Shown one piece after another: positions 53,189 through 60,715 of a DNA stretch of 64,000 nt (the first letter of the stretch is position 1; each line of letters opens with the position of its first letter). Under the pieces are notes generated by a model. It did no database searches. It was not told the origin of the DNA and saw only the letters and a list, made by a program, of their open reading frames with translations. The DNA is from SIRX01 sp965214475. Lineage in GTDB: Bacteria; Actinomycetota; Rubrobacteria; Rubrobacterales; Rubrobacteraceae. The translations under genes were made by a program, and so were the position numbers. The stretch covers positions 3,162,001 through 3,226,000 of the forward strand of contig OZ243953.1 of the NCBI GenBank assembly GCA_965214475.1, in the 5' to 3' direction.

Positions 53189-53941
53189 CTAGTCTCTCCG
53201 GCTGGTCTCAGTAGATATGCGCCACGAGCCGCGCATGGCCCGAGCCCTCTCAAGCGTCTTGGCGTCCAGTATTCCGTACACAGAGTCGTATCGCCTTTGG
53301 ACTTCTTCGGAGAGAGCCTGTATTACCCGCGGAACCGAAGCGTCTATGTCTGCGACGCTCTCCGGGCGGAACGGTAGGCCGAGGGATTCGTGAAAACTTT
53401 CGAGGACGGGGACTAGACCTGCGGTATCGGAGATTAGAACGAGGGCTTCGATCCTCGCGGCCCGCTTCTTTACCCGCTGGGCGAGCCCGGCGTGCTTTAC
53501 CCCGCGCGAACCGCCGGAGCGTACCGAGTAATCTCCGGGACAGAACTCGCCCTCGACCGCACCGGCTTCCGCCGGAACGCTGAGGGTCCGGAGGGCGGAG
53601 GAGATCAGGTCAACACCCTCCGCGTAGCGTTCGTAAAGCCCGTGACGCAAGTCTTCCACGGGAAAGGTCATCGAGAAGGAGATGGAGCCCTCGTTTGCCG
53701 CCACCGCCCCGCCGCCCGAGTTTCGTACGAGCACCGGAAAGCCGTTTTCTTCGGCCATCTTCACGGCGCTATCGAAGCCGGGCAATCGCCGCTCGCGGCC
53801 CGTCGGCGCCACGTAACGGGACGAACTCCACGCGAGCGCCGTAGGGCCACGCTCTCCGGCGGCCACATCCTCCATCAAGACTTGCTGAACCCCGAAGCCG
53901 TCTTCCGGGTTGTCCAAATTGCGGGCAGCGATTATCTCCAC
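53189..53941 (-). CDS. Lipoate-protein ligase / octanoyltransferase family
   Basis: A 250-aa member of the biotin/lipoate A/B ligase family. Signature VRNSGGGAVAANEGSISFSM (R-R/N-x-G-G-G-x-V) and the Lys-bearing RGVKHAGLAQRVKKRAARIEA. Could be LplA, or a LipM/LipL-like octanoyl or lipoyl transferase. It uses GTG as the start. Confidence 0.82.
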   Translation of the reverse strand: MEIIAARNLDNPEDGFGVQQVLMEDVAAGERGPTALAWSSSRYVAPTGRERRLPGFDSAVKMAEENGFPVLVRNSGGGAVAANEGSISFSMTFPVEDLRHGLYERYAEGVDLISSALRTLSVPAEAGAVEGEFCPGDYSVRSGGSRGVKHAGLAQRVKKRAARIEALVLISDTAGLVPVLESFHESLGLPFRPESVADIDASVPRVIQALSEEVQRRYDSVYGILDAKTLERARAMRGSWRISTETSRRD

Positions 53942-54087
53942 GATGTCTAAGATAGCATCTGCTTTGAGCCACCTTCGCAGGAAAGCCCTGAAGCCAGTGC
54001 TGCTAAAATTAGCCTATGGCTTGTCCACCATCCGAGTCGGGACCGGGTTACGATGAGCGGAAGTAGGATGACTCCGCTGCCGACAGA

Positions 54088-55248
54088 ATGCTCACCGAAC
54101 CTCTGAGCCGCCCGAAAAATTCTCCCGGTGAAACGGGTTCCTCTTCAGAGTCGCACGAACCGGAACCTGATAAGGTTCCGAAGATTGGCCGCTACCAGGG
54201 TATAAAGCGGGTTGGCAAAGGGGGAATGGCCGAGGTATACCTGGCACACGACGATGTTTTGGGCCGGGACGTGGCGCTCAAGGTTTTGCGGCGGGGTCCC
54301 GTGGATGAACAACTTGTCGAGTGTTTCAGGCGCGAGGCCCGGAGCGCGGCTTCGCTCTCACACAACAACATAGTTGCCGTCTACGACTGGGGCGAGGCGG
54401 AGGACGGTTCTTACTACCTCGTAATGGAGTACGTGCCGGGCGGCACGCTCAAGGACCTGATCGACCGGGAAGGACCTCTTCCGGCAGAAAGAACTATAGA
54501 CATCGGGACTCAAACCGCCCGGGCGCTGGAGACTGCCCACGGCCGGGGTTTGGTGCATCAGGATATAAAACCCCAGAACATACTCATCGACGGTTCCGGC
54601 GGTGTAAAGGTTACGGATTTCGGTGTAGCCCGCGTTGCAGCGTCGCCCTCTATGACCGAGCCCGGCTCTATCGTGGGGACGCTTCACTACATCTCACCGG
54701 AGCAAGCAGCGGGAGACCCGGTCGGGCCTGGGAGCGACCTGTACTCCCTGGGCGCGGTCATGTACGAGATGTCGACGGGCCAGGTTCCCTACGACGCCGA
54801 AGACCCCGTGGCGATCTTGATGAAGCATTTGGAAGGTCACCTGACGCCACCGAGGGAACTCAACGCAGACGTGCCGGAGCAACTCAACGACATAATCGTA
54901 AAACTGCTTGATAAGAACCCTGAAAAACGTTATACCGAAACAACGGGCCTCATAGAAGATCTCGAGAGTGCGGAGTCTCAAAACACAGTAGAGACCCCGC
55001 GGCCTGCGAATGCAGCGGTTTCTCTGAAGACGGAGGAGAAGCGGCGTTCTCGGTTTCCGTTGTTAGCAGCCTTTGTGGGACTTCTTGCGGTAGTGGTGGT
55101 TGCCCTGTGGTTTTCCAGTGCCGCCTCGTGGACCGAACAGCTCTCTTTTTTGGGTTTCGGTCCGGAGAGAGTAGAGGTTCCGGATGTAACGGGGGAGCCT
55201 CGGGAAGCAGCGATAGAGGCTCTGGATTCTGAGGGGCTTCGGCGTTAG
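54088..55248 (+). CDS. Receptor Ser/Thr kinase, 5' part before frameshift
   Basis: Residues 1-386 of a transmembrane kinase. Catalytic domain about 31-295: GKGGMAEVYLAHDDVLGRDV, VALKVLRRG, LVHQDIKPQNILID (His-Gln-Asp where HRD is usual), DFGVARVAAS and SPEQAAG. Transmembrane helix about 325-345 (FPLLAAFVGLLAVVVVALWF). A PASTA repeat begins VEVPDVTGEPREAAIEAL but the frame meets TAG at 55246-55248 in mid-domain. The continuation is in the +1 frame downstream. The HQD variant is unusual: the HRD Arg is replaced, which may mark an RD-less or altered kinase. Confidence 0.85.
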   Translation: MLTEPLSRPKNSPGETGSSSESHEPEPDKVPKIGRYQGIKRVGKGGMAEVYLAHDDVLGRDVALKVLRRGPVDEQLVECFRREARSAASLSHNNIVAVYDWGEAEDGSYYLVMEYVPGGTLKDLIDREGPLPAERTIDIGTQTARALETAHGRGLVHQDIKPQNILIDGSGGVKVTDFGVARVAASPSMTEPGSIVGTLHYISPEQAAGDPVGPGSDLYSLGAVMYEMSTGQVPYDAEDPVAILMKHLEGHLTPPRELNADVPEQLNDIIVKLLDKNPEKRYTETTGLIEDLESAESQNTVETPRPANAAVSLKTEEKRRSRFPLLAAFVGLLAVVVVALWFSSAASWTEQLSFLGFGPERVEVPDVTGEPREAAIEALDSEGLRR

Positions 55249-55756
55249 AACGAGGGATTCAGAGAGCTCTGTAGAGGATGAGGGGATAGTAGTGCGTCAG
55301 GTTCCTCCGGATGGCGAATTGGAGGCTGAGGAGCCGGTGGAAATCTGGATAGGTCAAGGTCCTACTCCCGAGAAGGATGCTGAACTGCTCCGCCGGGAAG
55401 TAAGAGATTACTATGGTGCCGTGGATCGCGGAGAGTGGGGTTACACCTACGCTCACTTAGACTCAAAAACCCAGTCGCTGTTCACCGAAGAAGGGTGGGC
55501 CCGGCGAAACCAGTTCCTCTCTGACAGCAATCCGGTAGAGCTGAGCTCTATTCGGGTGGCCGTCACCATAAACTCAGCCGAACCGGCGGACGTAACGGTT
55601 TACCGGACTTTCAAGGGCGGTTCCTACAGTGTCCGGGACACTCTTTTTCTCTACGAAGATGATTCTTGGAAGCACCGGCTTGTTAGCGAGGAGCTGGATC
55701 CCTTTCTAGTAGACCTCTCCTATGAGGAGTTCGTAAGCTACTACGGAGGCGAGTAG
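55249..55756 (+). pseudogene. 3' part of the broken kinase (rest of PASTA plus NTF2-like domain)
   Basis: In the +1 frame the same protein continues without a stop to 55756: the rest of the PASTA repeat (SSVEDEGIVVRQVPPDGE, IWIGQGP), then an outside domain (EVRDYYGAVDRGEWGYTYAHL, ending LYEDDSWKHRLVSEEL) like the NTF2-like tail of the kinase at 26443. The open frame of about 160 codons indicates a recent +1 shift, a sequencing error, or programmed slippage. Confidence 0.8.
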
Positions 55757-55791
55757 GCACTCTATCGGCCGGTGCTAAGATAGCGCACGAG

Positions 55792-56763
55792 ATGGAAGAT
55801 CCAGCCGACTCAAAGAGAATGCCCAAGACGCTTGCCCTGGCTGGTGGAGTCGGCGGTGCGAAATTGGCTGCGGGCCTCCAGGCCGCCTTACCGCCCGAAT
55901 ACCTCACCGTCGTGGTGAATACCGCCGACGATTTCCGGCTCTGGGGTCTGCACATCTCCCCGGATCTGGACACGGTTATGTATACGCTCGCCGGAATCGC
56001 GAACCCGCAGCAAGGCTGGGGCGTACGGGATGAAACGTTCGACACTCTGGAGATGCTGGGGCACTACGGAGAAGACACCTGGTTTGAGCTCGGGGACCGA
56101 GACCTCGCAACCCACGTACTCCGCACGGCGCAGCTCCATGGCGGGGAGTCGCTAACGGAGATCACCGCTAGACTTGCCGCGGCACTCGGGGTGAAAACTT
56201 CTCTGCTACCGATGTGCGACGAGCCGGTTGCGACCCTCGTACACACCCCGGACGGTCCGCTGGAATTCCAAGATTATTTTGTCCGCCGCCGTCAGGAGGA
56301 TGAGGTGCTGGGCGTCGATTTGCGCGGCATCAAAGAGGCCCGAGTCTCGCCCGCAGTCTCAGAGTTTCTGGCGGAGGCTGAAGTGGTGGTGCTCTGTCCC
56401 TCTAACCCGATCGTGAGCATCGGTCCCATCCTGTCCGTACCGGGGATGACTGAGGCCTTATCGGCTTCCTCCGCCACGAAGGTCGCGGTTGGCCCGATCG
56501 TGGGCGGAAAAGCGCTGAAGGGTCCGGCGGACCGGATGATGGCCTCTATGGGCCACGAGGTCTCTGCGACGGGTGTCTCCCGGATGTACAAAGGGCTTGT
56601 TGACGGCATGGTGGTGGACCGGGCGGATGCCGAAGAAGAGGACGATATAGCAGCCCTGGGCATGGAGGTCTTGGTTACAGACTCCGTCATGCGGGACGAG
56701 AAAGACCGGGAGCGTCTGGCGCGGGAGGTTCTGGAGTTCGGCGGGGCGTTGGGATCGCAATGA
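55792..56763 (+). CDS. cofD: 2-phospho-L-lactate/PEP transferase CofD (FbiA)
   Basis: Joins the activated phospholactyl or enolpyruvyl unit to Fo in coenzyme F420 synthesis. 323 aa: TLALAGGVGGAKLAAGL, VNTADDFRLWGLHISPDLDTV, LCPSNPIVSIGPILSVPG. Start is ATG at 55792, or the ATG nine codons inside (ATGCCC); no strong ribosome site separates them. First of three overlapping F420 genes. In actinobacteria the homologue is called FbiA. Confidence 0.92.
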   Translation: MEDPADSKRMPKTLALAGGVGGAKLAAGLQAALPPEYLTVVVNTADDFRLWGLHISPDLDTVMYTLAGIANPQQGWGVRDETFDTLEMLGHYGEDTWFELGDRDLATHVLRTAQLHGGESLTEITARLAAALGVKTSLLPMCDEPVATLVHTPDGPLEFQDYFVRRRQEDEVLGVDLRGIKEARVSPAVSEFLAEAEVVVLCPSNPIVSIGPILSVPGMTEALSASSATKVAVGPIVGGKALKGPADRMMASMGHEVSATGVSRMYKGLVDGMVVDRADAEEEDDIAALGMEVLVTDSVMRDEKDRERLAREVLEFGGALGSQ

Positions 56764-57362
56764 GTGTCTGCGCCGTGGTGCCGGTCAAAGACCTTCAAGG
56801 GACCAAGAGCCGTCTAACCCCCGTTCTGGACCCGGCGGGACGGGCGGGGCTTACGATCTACATGATGTGTCGCGTCATCTCCGCGCTGCAAGAGGCGGAG
56901 GTCGAGAGCGTTTGTGTCGTCAGCCCGGACCGGCTGGTGTTGCAGATGGCCCGTGAGAAAAAGGCTTCTACGCTGCTCCAGAAGAGCAAAGGTTTGAACC
57001 CGGCGCTCGAAGAAGGGCGGCGGTGGGTGATGGAAAGGGGCGCTTCCGCGATGTTGGTGCTACCGGCCGACCTGCCGCTCCTCGATGCGGACGACATTCG
57101 GGCGGTTGTCTCCGGCTGCGGAGAGTCGCCTTCCGGTGTGATCTCCCCCGACGACGCCCGCACCGGTACCAACGCGCTCATGCTCCGCCCTCCAGATGCT
57201 ATCCCCTTTGCCTTCGGGACCGGTAGCTTCGAGGCGCACCAAAGAGCGGCTCTTGAGAAAGATGTCCCGCTGACGGTCGTCGAGCGAACCCATCTCTCTT
57301 TCGACCTGGACACGGCAGGAGACCTCTCCCGTTTCTACACTCTGGAAGGCCGGATGCTATGA
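56760..57362 (+). CDS. cofC: Phosphoenolpyruvate/2-phospho-L-lactate guanylyltransferase CofC (FbiD)
   Basis: Makes the guanylylated donor for CofD. 200 aa: VVPVKDLQGTKSRLTPVLD, then ADLPLLDADDI and SPDDARTGTNALM. Actinobacterial members (FbiD) were shown to use phosphoenolpyruvate; methanogen CofC uses 2-phospholactate. Overlaps cofD by ATGA and cofE by ATGA. Both couplings suggest one polycistronic F420 unit. Confidence 0.9.
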   Translation: MSVCAVVPVKDLQGTKSRLTPVLDPAGRAGLTIYMMCRVISALQEAEVESVCVVSPDRLVLQMAREKKASTLLQKSKGLNPALEEGRRWVMERGASAMLVLPADLPLLDADDIRAVVSGCGESPSGVISPDDARTGTNALMLRPPDAIPFAFGTGSFEAHQRAALEKDVPLTVVERTHLSFDLDTAGDLSRFYTLEGRML

Positions 57363-58102
57363 GAGGAATCCAACTGCTGCCCGTCGAGAATGTACCGGAG
57401 ATAAAGCCCGGCGACGACCTGGCCTGCATAGTCGCCGACGCTGTTGGAGAGGGCCTGCAAGCTGGGGATGTGCTGGTCGTGACCCATAAAATCGTCAGCA
57501 AGGCCGAAAACCGCCTCGTGGATTTGCGTACGGTCGAGCCCTCCGCGCTCGCCAAGAGCTTCGCCACCGAGTACGACAAAGACCCGCGCCAGACCGAGGT
57601 CGTCCTGCGTGAGAGCCGACGCATAGTCCGCATGGACCGGGGCATCATAATCTCCGAGACCCGTCACGGTTTTGTCTGCGCCAACGCCGGTGTGGATGCT
57701 TCGAACGTCCCCGGCGAAGACATTGTCTGTCTCCTGCCGCTCGACCCGGACACCTCGGCTGCAAAGCTCCGCCGGGCACTCGCCGAACGCGCCGCCGTAG
57801 AGCCCGCCATCATAATCTCCGACTCGTTCGGCCGCCCCTGGCGGCAGGGAATAACCGACGTCGCCATCGGTGTCGCCGGCATGAACCCCCTGGCCGACTA
57901 TCGAGGCCGAATGGACCCCTACGGAAATCCCCTGGAAGCCAGCGTCCTCGCCGTCGCCGACGAGCTCGCTGCCGCCGCCGAACTCGTAATGGGCAAGACA
58001 GATGCCGTGCCCGTCGCAATAGTTAGGAACTATCCTTACGAAGCCGGGAGCGGGAGCACCCGAGAGCTTCTAATGGAGCCCGGAAGAGACCTTTTTAGGT
58101 AA
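57359..58102 (+). CDS. cofE: F420-0:gamma-glutamyl ligase CofE (FbiB N-terminal part)
   Basis: Adds gamma-linked glutamates to F420-0. 247 aa: QLLPVENVPEIKPGDDLACIV, VVTHKIVSKAENRLVDL, ANAGVDASNVPGED, and ISDSFGRPWRQGITDVAIG. The mycobacterial FbiB has an additional C-terminal nitroreductase-like domain; it is absent here, so the protein is archaeal-length. Ends 39 bases before the -35 of the sulfur operon promoter. Confidence 0.93.
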   Translation: MRGIQLLPVENVPEIKPGDDLACIVADAVGEGLQAGDVLVVTHKIVSKAENRLVDLRTVEPSALAKSFATEYDKDPRQTEVVLRESRRIVRMDRGIIISETRHGFVCANAGVDASNVPGEDIVCLLPLDPDTSAAKLRRALAERAAVEPAIIISDSFGRPWRQGITDVAIGVAGMNPLADYRGRMDPYGNPLEASVLAVADELAAAAELVMGKTDAVPVAIVRNYPYEAGSGSTRELLMEPGRDLFR

Positions 58103-58110
58103 AATTTTTG

Positions 58111-58137
58111 TAAACCCGACAAAAAATGTCGGATTTA
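58111..58137. promoter_or_regulatory. Inverted repeat directly upstream of the cys promoter
   Basis: CCGACA (58116-58121) and TGTCGG (58127-58132) around AAAAA, with matching flanks TAAA and TTTA. It sits four bases upstream of the -35 box. Possible activator or repressor site, or the terminator of the F420 genes (no T tract on the plus strand). Confidence 0.6.
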
Positions 58138-58140
58138 ACA

Positions 58141-58169
58141 TTGACGGTTCAAGGATCATTGCCTAATAT
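58141..58169 (+). promoter_or_regulatory. Consensus-like promoter of the sulfate assimilation operon
   Basis: TTGACG (58141-58146) and TAATAT (58164-58169) with exactly 17 bases between. The predicted first base is 58176 or 58177, coinciding with an ATG. Confidence 0.85.
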
Positions 58170-58176
58170 CCCGACT

Positions 58177-58269
58177 ATGAACTTTAAGCTCATACGCAAA
58201 GTCGCGACGGGGTTTGGCCTTTTCGCGCCTTCGATGTGTACCCGATGTAGCGTTCGCTGCTGTATCTAA
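58177..58269 (+). CDS. Probable leaderless Cys-rich leader peptide
   Basis: A 30-codon open frame too short for routine calling. Its ATG lies seven bases beyond the -10 box, so the message is probably leaderless. It ends with the 11 residues MCTRCSVRCCI (codons 20-30), with four Cys, and a TAA at 58267-58269, 48 bases before the cysH start. An internal ATG at 58234 begins that Cys-rich tail. The downstream operon makes sulfide for cysteine. In mycobacteria, leaderless polycysteine ORFs upstream of sulfur genes act as cysteine-responsive attenuators. Here GCCTTC (58227-58232), inside the leader ORF, can pair with GGAGGC (58306-58311) that includes the cysH ribosome site, so ribosome progress could control cysH translation. 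Confidence 0.8.
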   Translation: MNFKLIRKVATGFGLFAPSMCTRCSVRCCI

Positions 58270-58317
58270 AGTCTTTATAAAGTCTAGAAAGTTTTTATAT
58301 TTCATGGAGGCACCTCT

Positions 58318-59076
58318 GTGCAAAAATCTTCGGAATCTTTTGGACGCAAGTCTGTGGTTTTGAATAGTGAGAAGCTCGCCGGCGCCGCGTGGCGTCTGGA
58401 AGGGGCCGACCCACGGGAGACTATCGAGTGGGCGGTCGAGACTTATGGGGATGGGCTTGCGCTCTCGGCCTCGTTCGGTGGCGGGGAAGGAATGGCGCTC
58501 TTGGATATGATCTCCAAGATCACCGATAAGGTAACCGTGCTTACCATAGACACGGGCTTTATCTTCAAGGAGACGGCCGAGTTTCGTGAGGAGGTCATAC
58601 GCCGGTACAAGCTGCCGGTGGAGATCCTGCGGCCCGCGCTTACCGTCGAGGAACAGGTCGAGTGCTACGGGGAGCAGATGCGTACTTGCAACCCGGATTT
58701 GTGCTGCCAGATCCGCAAGATCGAACCCCTGCAGCGGGCGTTACAGCGCTACGATGCCTGGATGACCGGCATCCGCCGCGTGCAAACTCCACAGCGGGCC
58801 GACACGCCGGTCGTTTCTTGGGAAGAGCGCTACGGGGCGGCCAAGATCGCGCCGCTCGTACAGTGGACCGAGGATCAGGTGTGGGAATATAACCGGGAGC
58901 ATGACGTTCCGGTAAACCCGCTTTTGCATCAGGGTTACAAGAGCATCGGGTGCGAGCCTCAGACTCGCCCGGTGCATCACGACGAAGATCCCCGTGCCGG
59001 CCGCTGGACGGGGCTGGACAAGACCGAGTGTGGCATACACTTTGTCGGGGGAGAGTCGCGCCGTGAAGTCTCTTAG
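58318..59076 (+). CDS. cysH: APS/PAPS reductase with altered iron-sulfur motif (CysH)
   Basis: Reduces adenylylated sulfate to sulfite, with thioredoxin. 252 aa. PP-loop type motif SASFGGGEGMALLDM, TIDTGFIFKETAEF, then LCCQIRKIEPLQRAL (Cys129-Cys130), WMTGIRRVQTPQR, and catalytic Cys238 in KTECGIH. APS reductases bind [4Fe-4S] through CC and a later C-x2-C. Here the latter reads Cys212-Glu-Pro-Gln215 in IGCEPQTRPV, so one usual ligand is missing. Nucleotide specificity is open: CC argues for APS, but cysC lies later in the operon. GTG start with GGAGG seven bases before; 14-base overlap with the sulfite reductase gene. Confidence 0.88.
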   Translation: MQKSSESFGRKSVVLNSEKLAGAAWRLEGADPRETIEWAVETYGDGLALSASFGGGEGMALLDMISKITDKVTVLTIDTGFIFKETAEFREEVIRRYKLPVEILRPALTVEEQVECYGEQMRTCNPDLCCQIRKIEPLQRALQRYDAWMTGIRRVQTPQRADTPVVSWEERYGAAKIAPLVQWTEDQVWEYNREHDVPVNPLLHQGYKSIGCEPQTRPVHHDEDPRAGRWTGLDKTECGIHFVGGESRREVS

Positions 59077-60715
59077 AGCCCAGAATCTCAACAACGTAGA
59101 AAAGATAAAGCTGGAGCGCCACCCGCTGGAGGTGCGTCAGGCGATCATCGACACCTACTCGAAAGAGGGCGTTGAGTCGCTGCAGGCGGTTCATGGAGAG
59201 ATGGAGCGCCTGAAGTGGGTGGGGGTATACCCGCAGAAGCAGGGCGGAGACGCCTTCATGATGCGGTACAAAGTCCCCGGCGGCGTGTTGAAAGCGGGCC
59301 AGGCGCGGGTGCTGGGTGAGATCGCAACGGAATTTGCCCGCGGGCCGATCTCGAACCCCGTATTCAGGGACGCGTTTTTGGACATTACGACCCGGCAGAC
59401 GGTGCAGATGCACTGGCTCCGGATCGGGGACATACCGGAGATCTGGCGCAGGTTGGAGGCGGTCGGGATGACGACTGTGCAGGCCTGCGGCGACTCGGCC
59501 CGCAACGTGCTCTGCTGCCCGGTCTCGGGCCTCGACCACGAGGAGGTCATAGACGCCCATCCCGTGGCCGAGGAGATCAACGACTACTTCACCGGCAACC
59601 GGGAGTACGCGAACCTGCCGAGGAAGTTCAAAATGAGCATTACGGGTTGCTTGGAGGACTGCGCCCAGGCGGAGATCAACGACATCGGAATGCTCCCCGC
59701 CCGCCTGGAAGACGGCACTATCGGCTTCAACGTCCGCGTCGGCGGAGGACTCTCTGACGGGCCGCGGATGGCCTCTGACATAGATGTGTTCGTGAGACCG
59801 GAGGAAGCTGTGGAGCTTACTCGCAGTATCGCCCAGGTCTTCGGAGAGCTTGGCAACCGGGAGAATCGTTGGACGGCACGGATGCGCTATCTGGTGCAAG
59901 AGATTGGGCCGGAGCAGTTCCGCGAAGAGTTGGATAAGCGCACGAACTTCGAGCTTACGCCCGCCGGGGAGGATCTCACCAAGCACTACCGCGGGGATCA
60001 CGTCGGCGTCCACCGGCAGAAAGAGGACGGACTCTACTACGTCGGCCTCAACGTGACCGTCGGCCGGATGAGCGGAGAGAGCTTTATAGAGGCTGCCCGG
60101 CTTGCGGAGGAGTACGGGGATGGTGAAATACGTCTGGCGACGGACCAGAACCTCATCATTACCGGCGTACCGGAGGAGAGGTTGGACGCTCTACTCGCCG
60201 AACCACTGCTGGAGAACCACTCGCCAAACCCCGGCTCCTTTGAGCGGGGCGTGGTCGCTTGCACCGGCAGCGAGTTCTGCCGCTTCGGGATCGTCGAGAC
60301 GAAGGTCCGCGCCGCGGAGTGGGCTAAAGAAATGGACGAGCGGGTCGGGGAAGTCGGCCAAAATGCTGTGAGGATGCACTTCTCTGGTTGCTCGGCGTCT
60401 TGCGCGCAGCCCCAGATCGGGGACGTAGGTTTCCGGGGCGAGACGGCTAAAAAAGACCGTCAGATCGTCGAAGGCGTAGACATAGGCCTTGGTGGATCCC
60501 TCGGCAGAGACGCCGCGTTCATAGACTGGATCGAGGGTGCCAAGCCCGCCGACGAAGTCCCCGACGCTCTGGAGAGCGTCTTCCGTAAGTTCAAAGAGGA
60601 ACGGCGTGAGGATGAGCGCTTTCACGAGTGGGCGCGGCGCAAGCGCAACAAAGAGCTGCGCGAAGCGTTGCGGAAACCGGAGGCTGTGGCCAGCAAGAAT
60701 GGAGGCGGTTCTTAG
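59063..60715 (+). CDS. sir: Sirohaem [4Fe-4S] sulfite reductase (NirA/SirA-like)
   Basis: Six-electron reduction of sulfite to sulfide. 550 aa with two NirBD/sirohaem halves. The cluster and sirohaem ligands are Cys400 and Cys406 (ACTGSEFCRF) plus Cys443 and Cys447 (SGCSASCAQ), the C-x5-C...C-x3-C pattern. N-terminal half has CGDSARNVLCCPVSGLD and SITGCLEDCAQAEIND. A longer frame reaches 58994, but GTG at 59063 with GGGGGAGAG before it fits the start. Sulfite rather than nitrite is inferred from cysH, sat and cysC. The start of the F420-type oxidoreductase gene overlaps its stop. Confidence 0.9.
   Translation: MKSLRAQNLNNVEKIKLERHPLEVRQAIIDTYSKEGVESLQAVHGEMERLKWVGVYPQKQGGDAFMMRYKVPGGVLKAGQARVLGEIATEFARGPISNPVFRDAFLDITTRQTVQMHWLRIGDIPEIWRRLEAVGMTTVQACGDSARNVLCCPVSGLDHEEVIDAHPVAEEINDYFTGNREYANLPRKFKMSITGCLEDCAQAEINDIGMLPARLEDGTIGFNVRVGGGLSDGPRMASDIDVFVRPEEAVELTRSIAQVFGELGNRENRWTARMRYLVQEIGPEQFREELDKRTNFELTPAGEDLTKHYRGDHVGVHRQKEDGLYYVGLNVTVGRMSGESFIEAARLAEEYGDGEIRLATDQNLIITGVPEERLDALLAEPLLENHSPNPGSFERGVVACTGSEFCRFGIVETKVRAAEWAKEMDERVGEVGQNAVRMHFSGCSASCAQPQIGDVGFRGETAKKDRQIVEGVDIGLGGSLGRDAAFIDWIEGAKPADEVPDALESVFRKFKEERREDERFHEWARRKRNKELREALRKPEAVASKNGGGS

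Noticed and set aside
55236..55248. Confident call of programmed frameshifting in the third kinase
   Set aside because: GAGGGG upstream is suggestive, but the P-site tRNA for CGT would re-pair poorly on GTT, so a mutation or read error is equally likely; kept only as a question.
58640..60013. Long antisense open frame across cysH and sir
   Set aside because: Typical antisense shadow of GC-rich coding sequence; no motif, and the plus-strand proteins are unmistakable.
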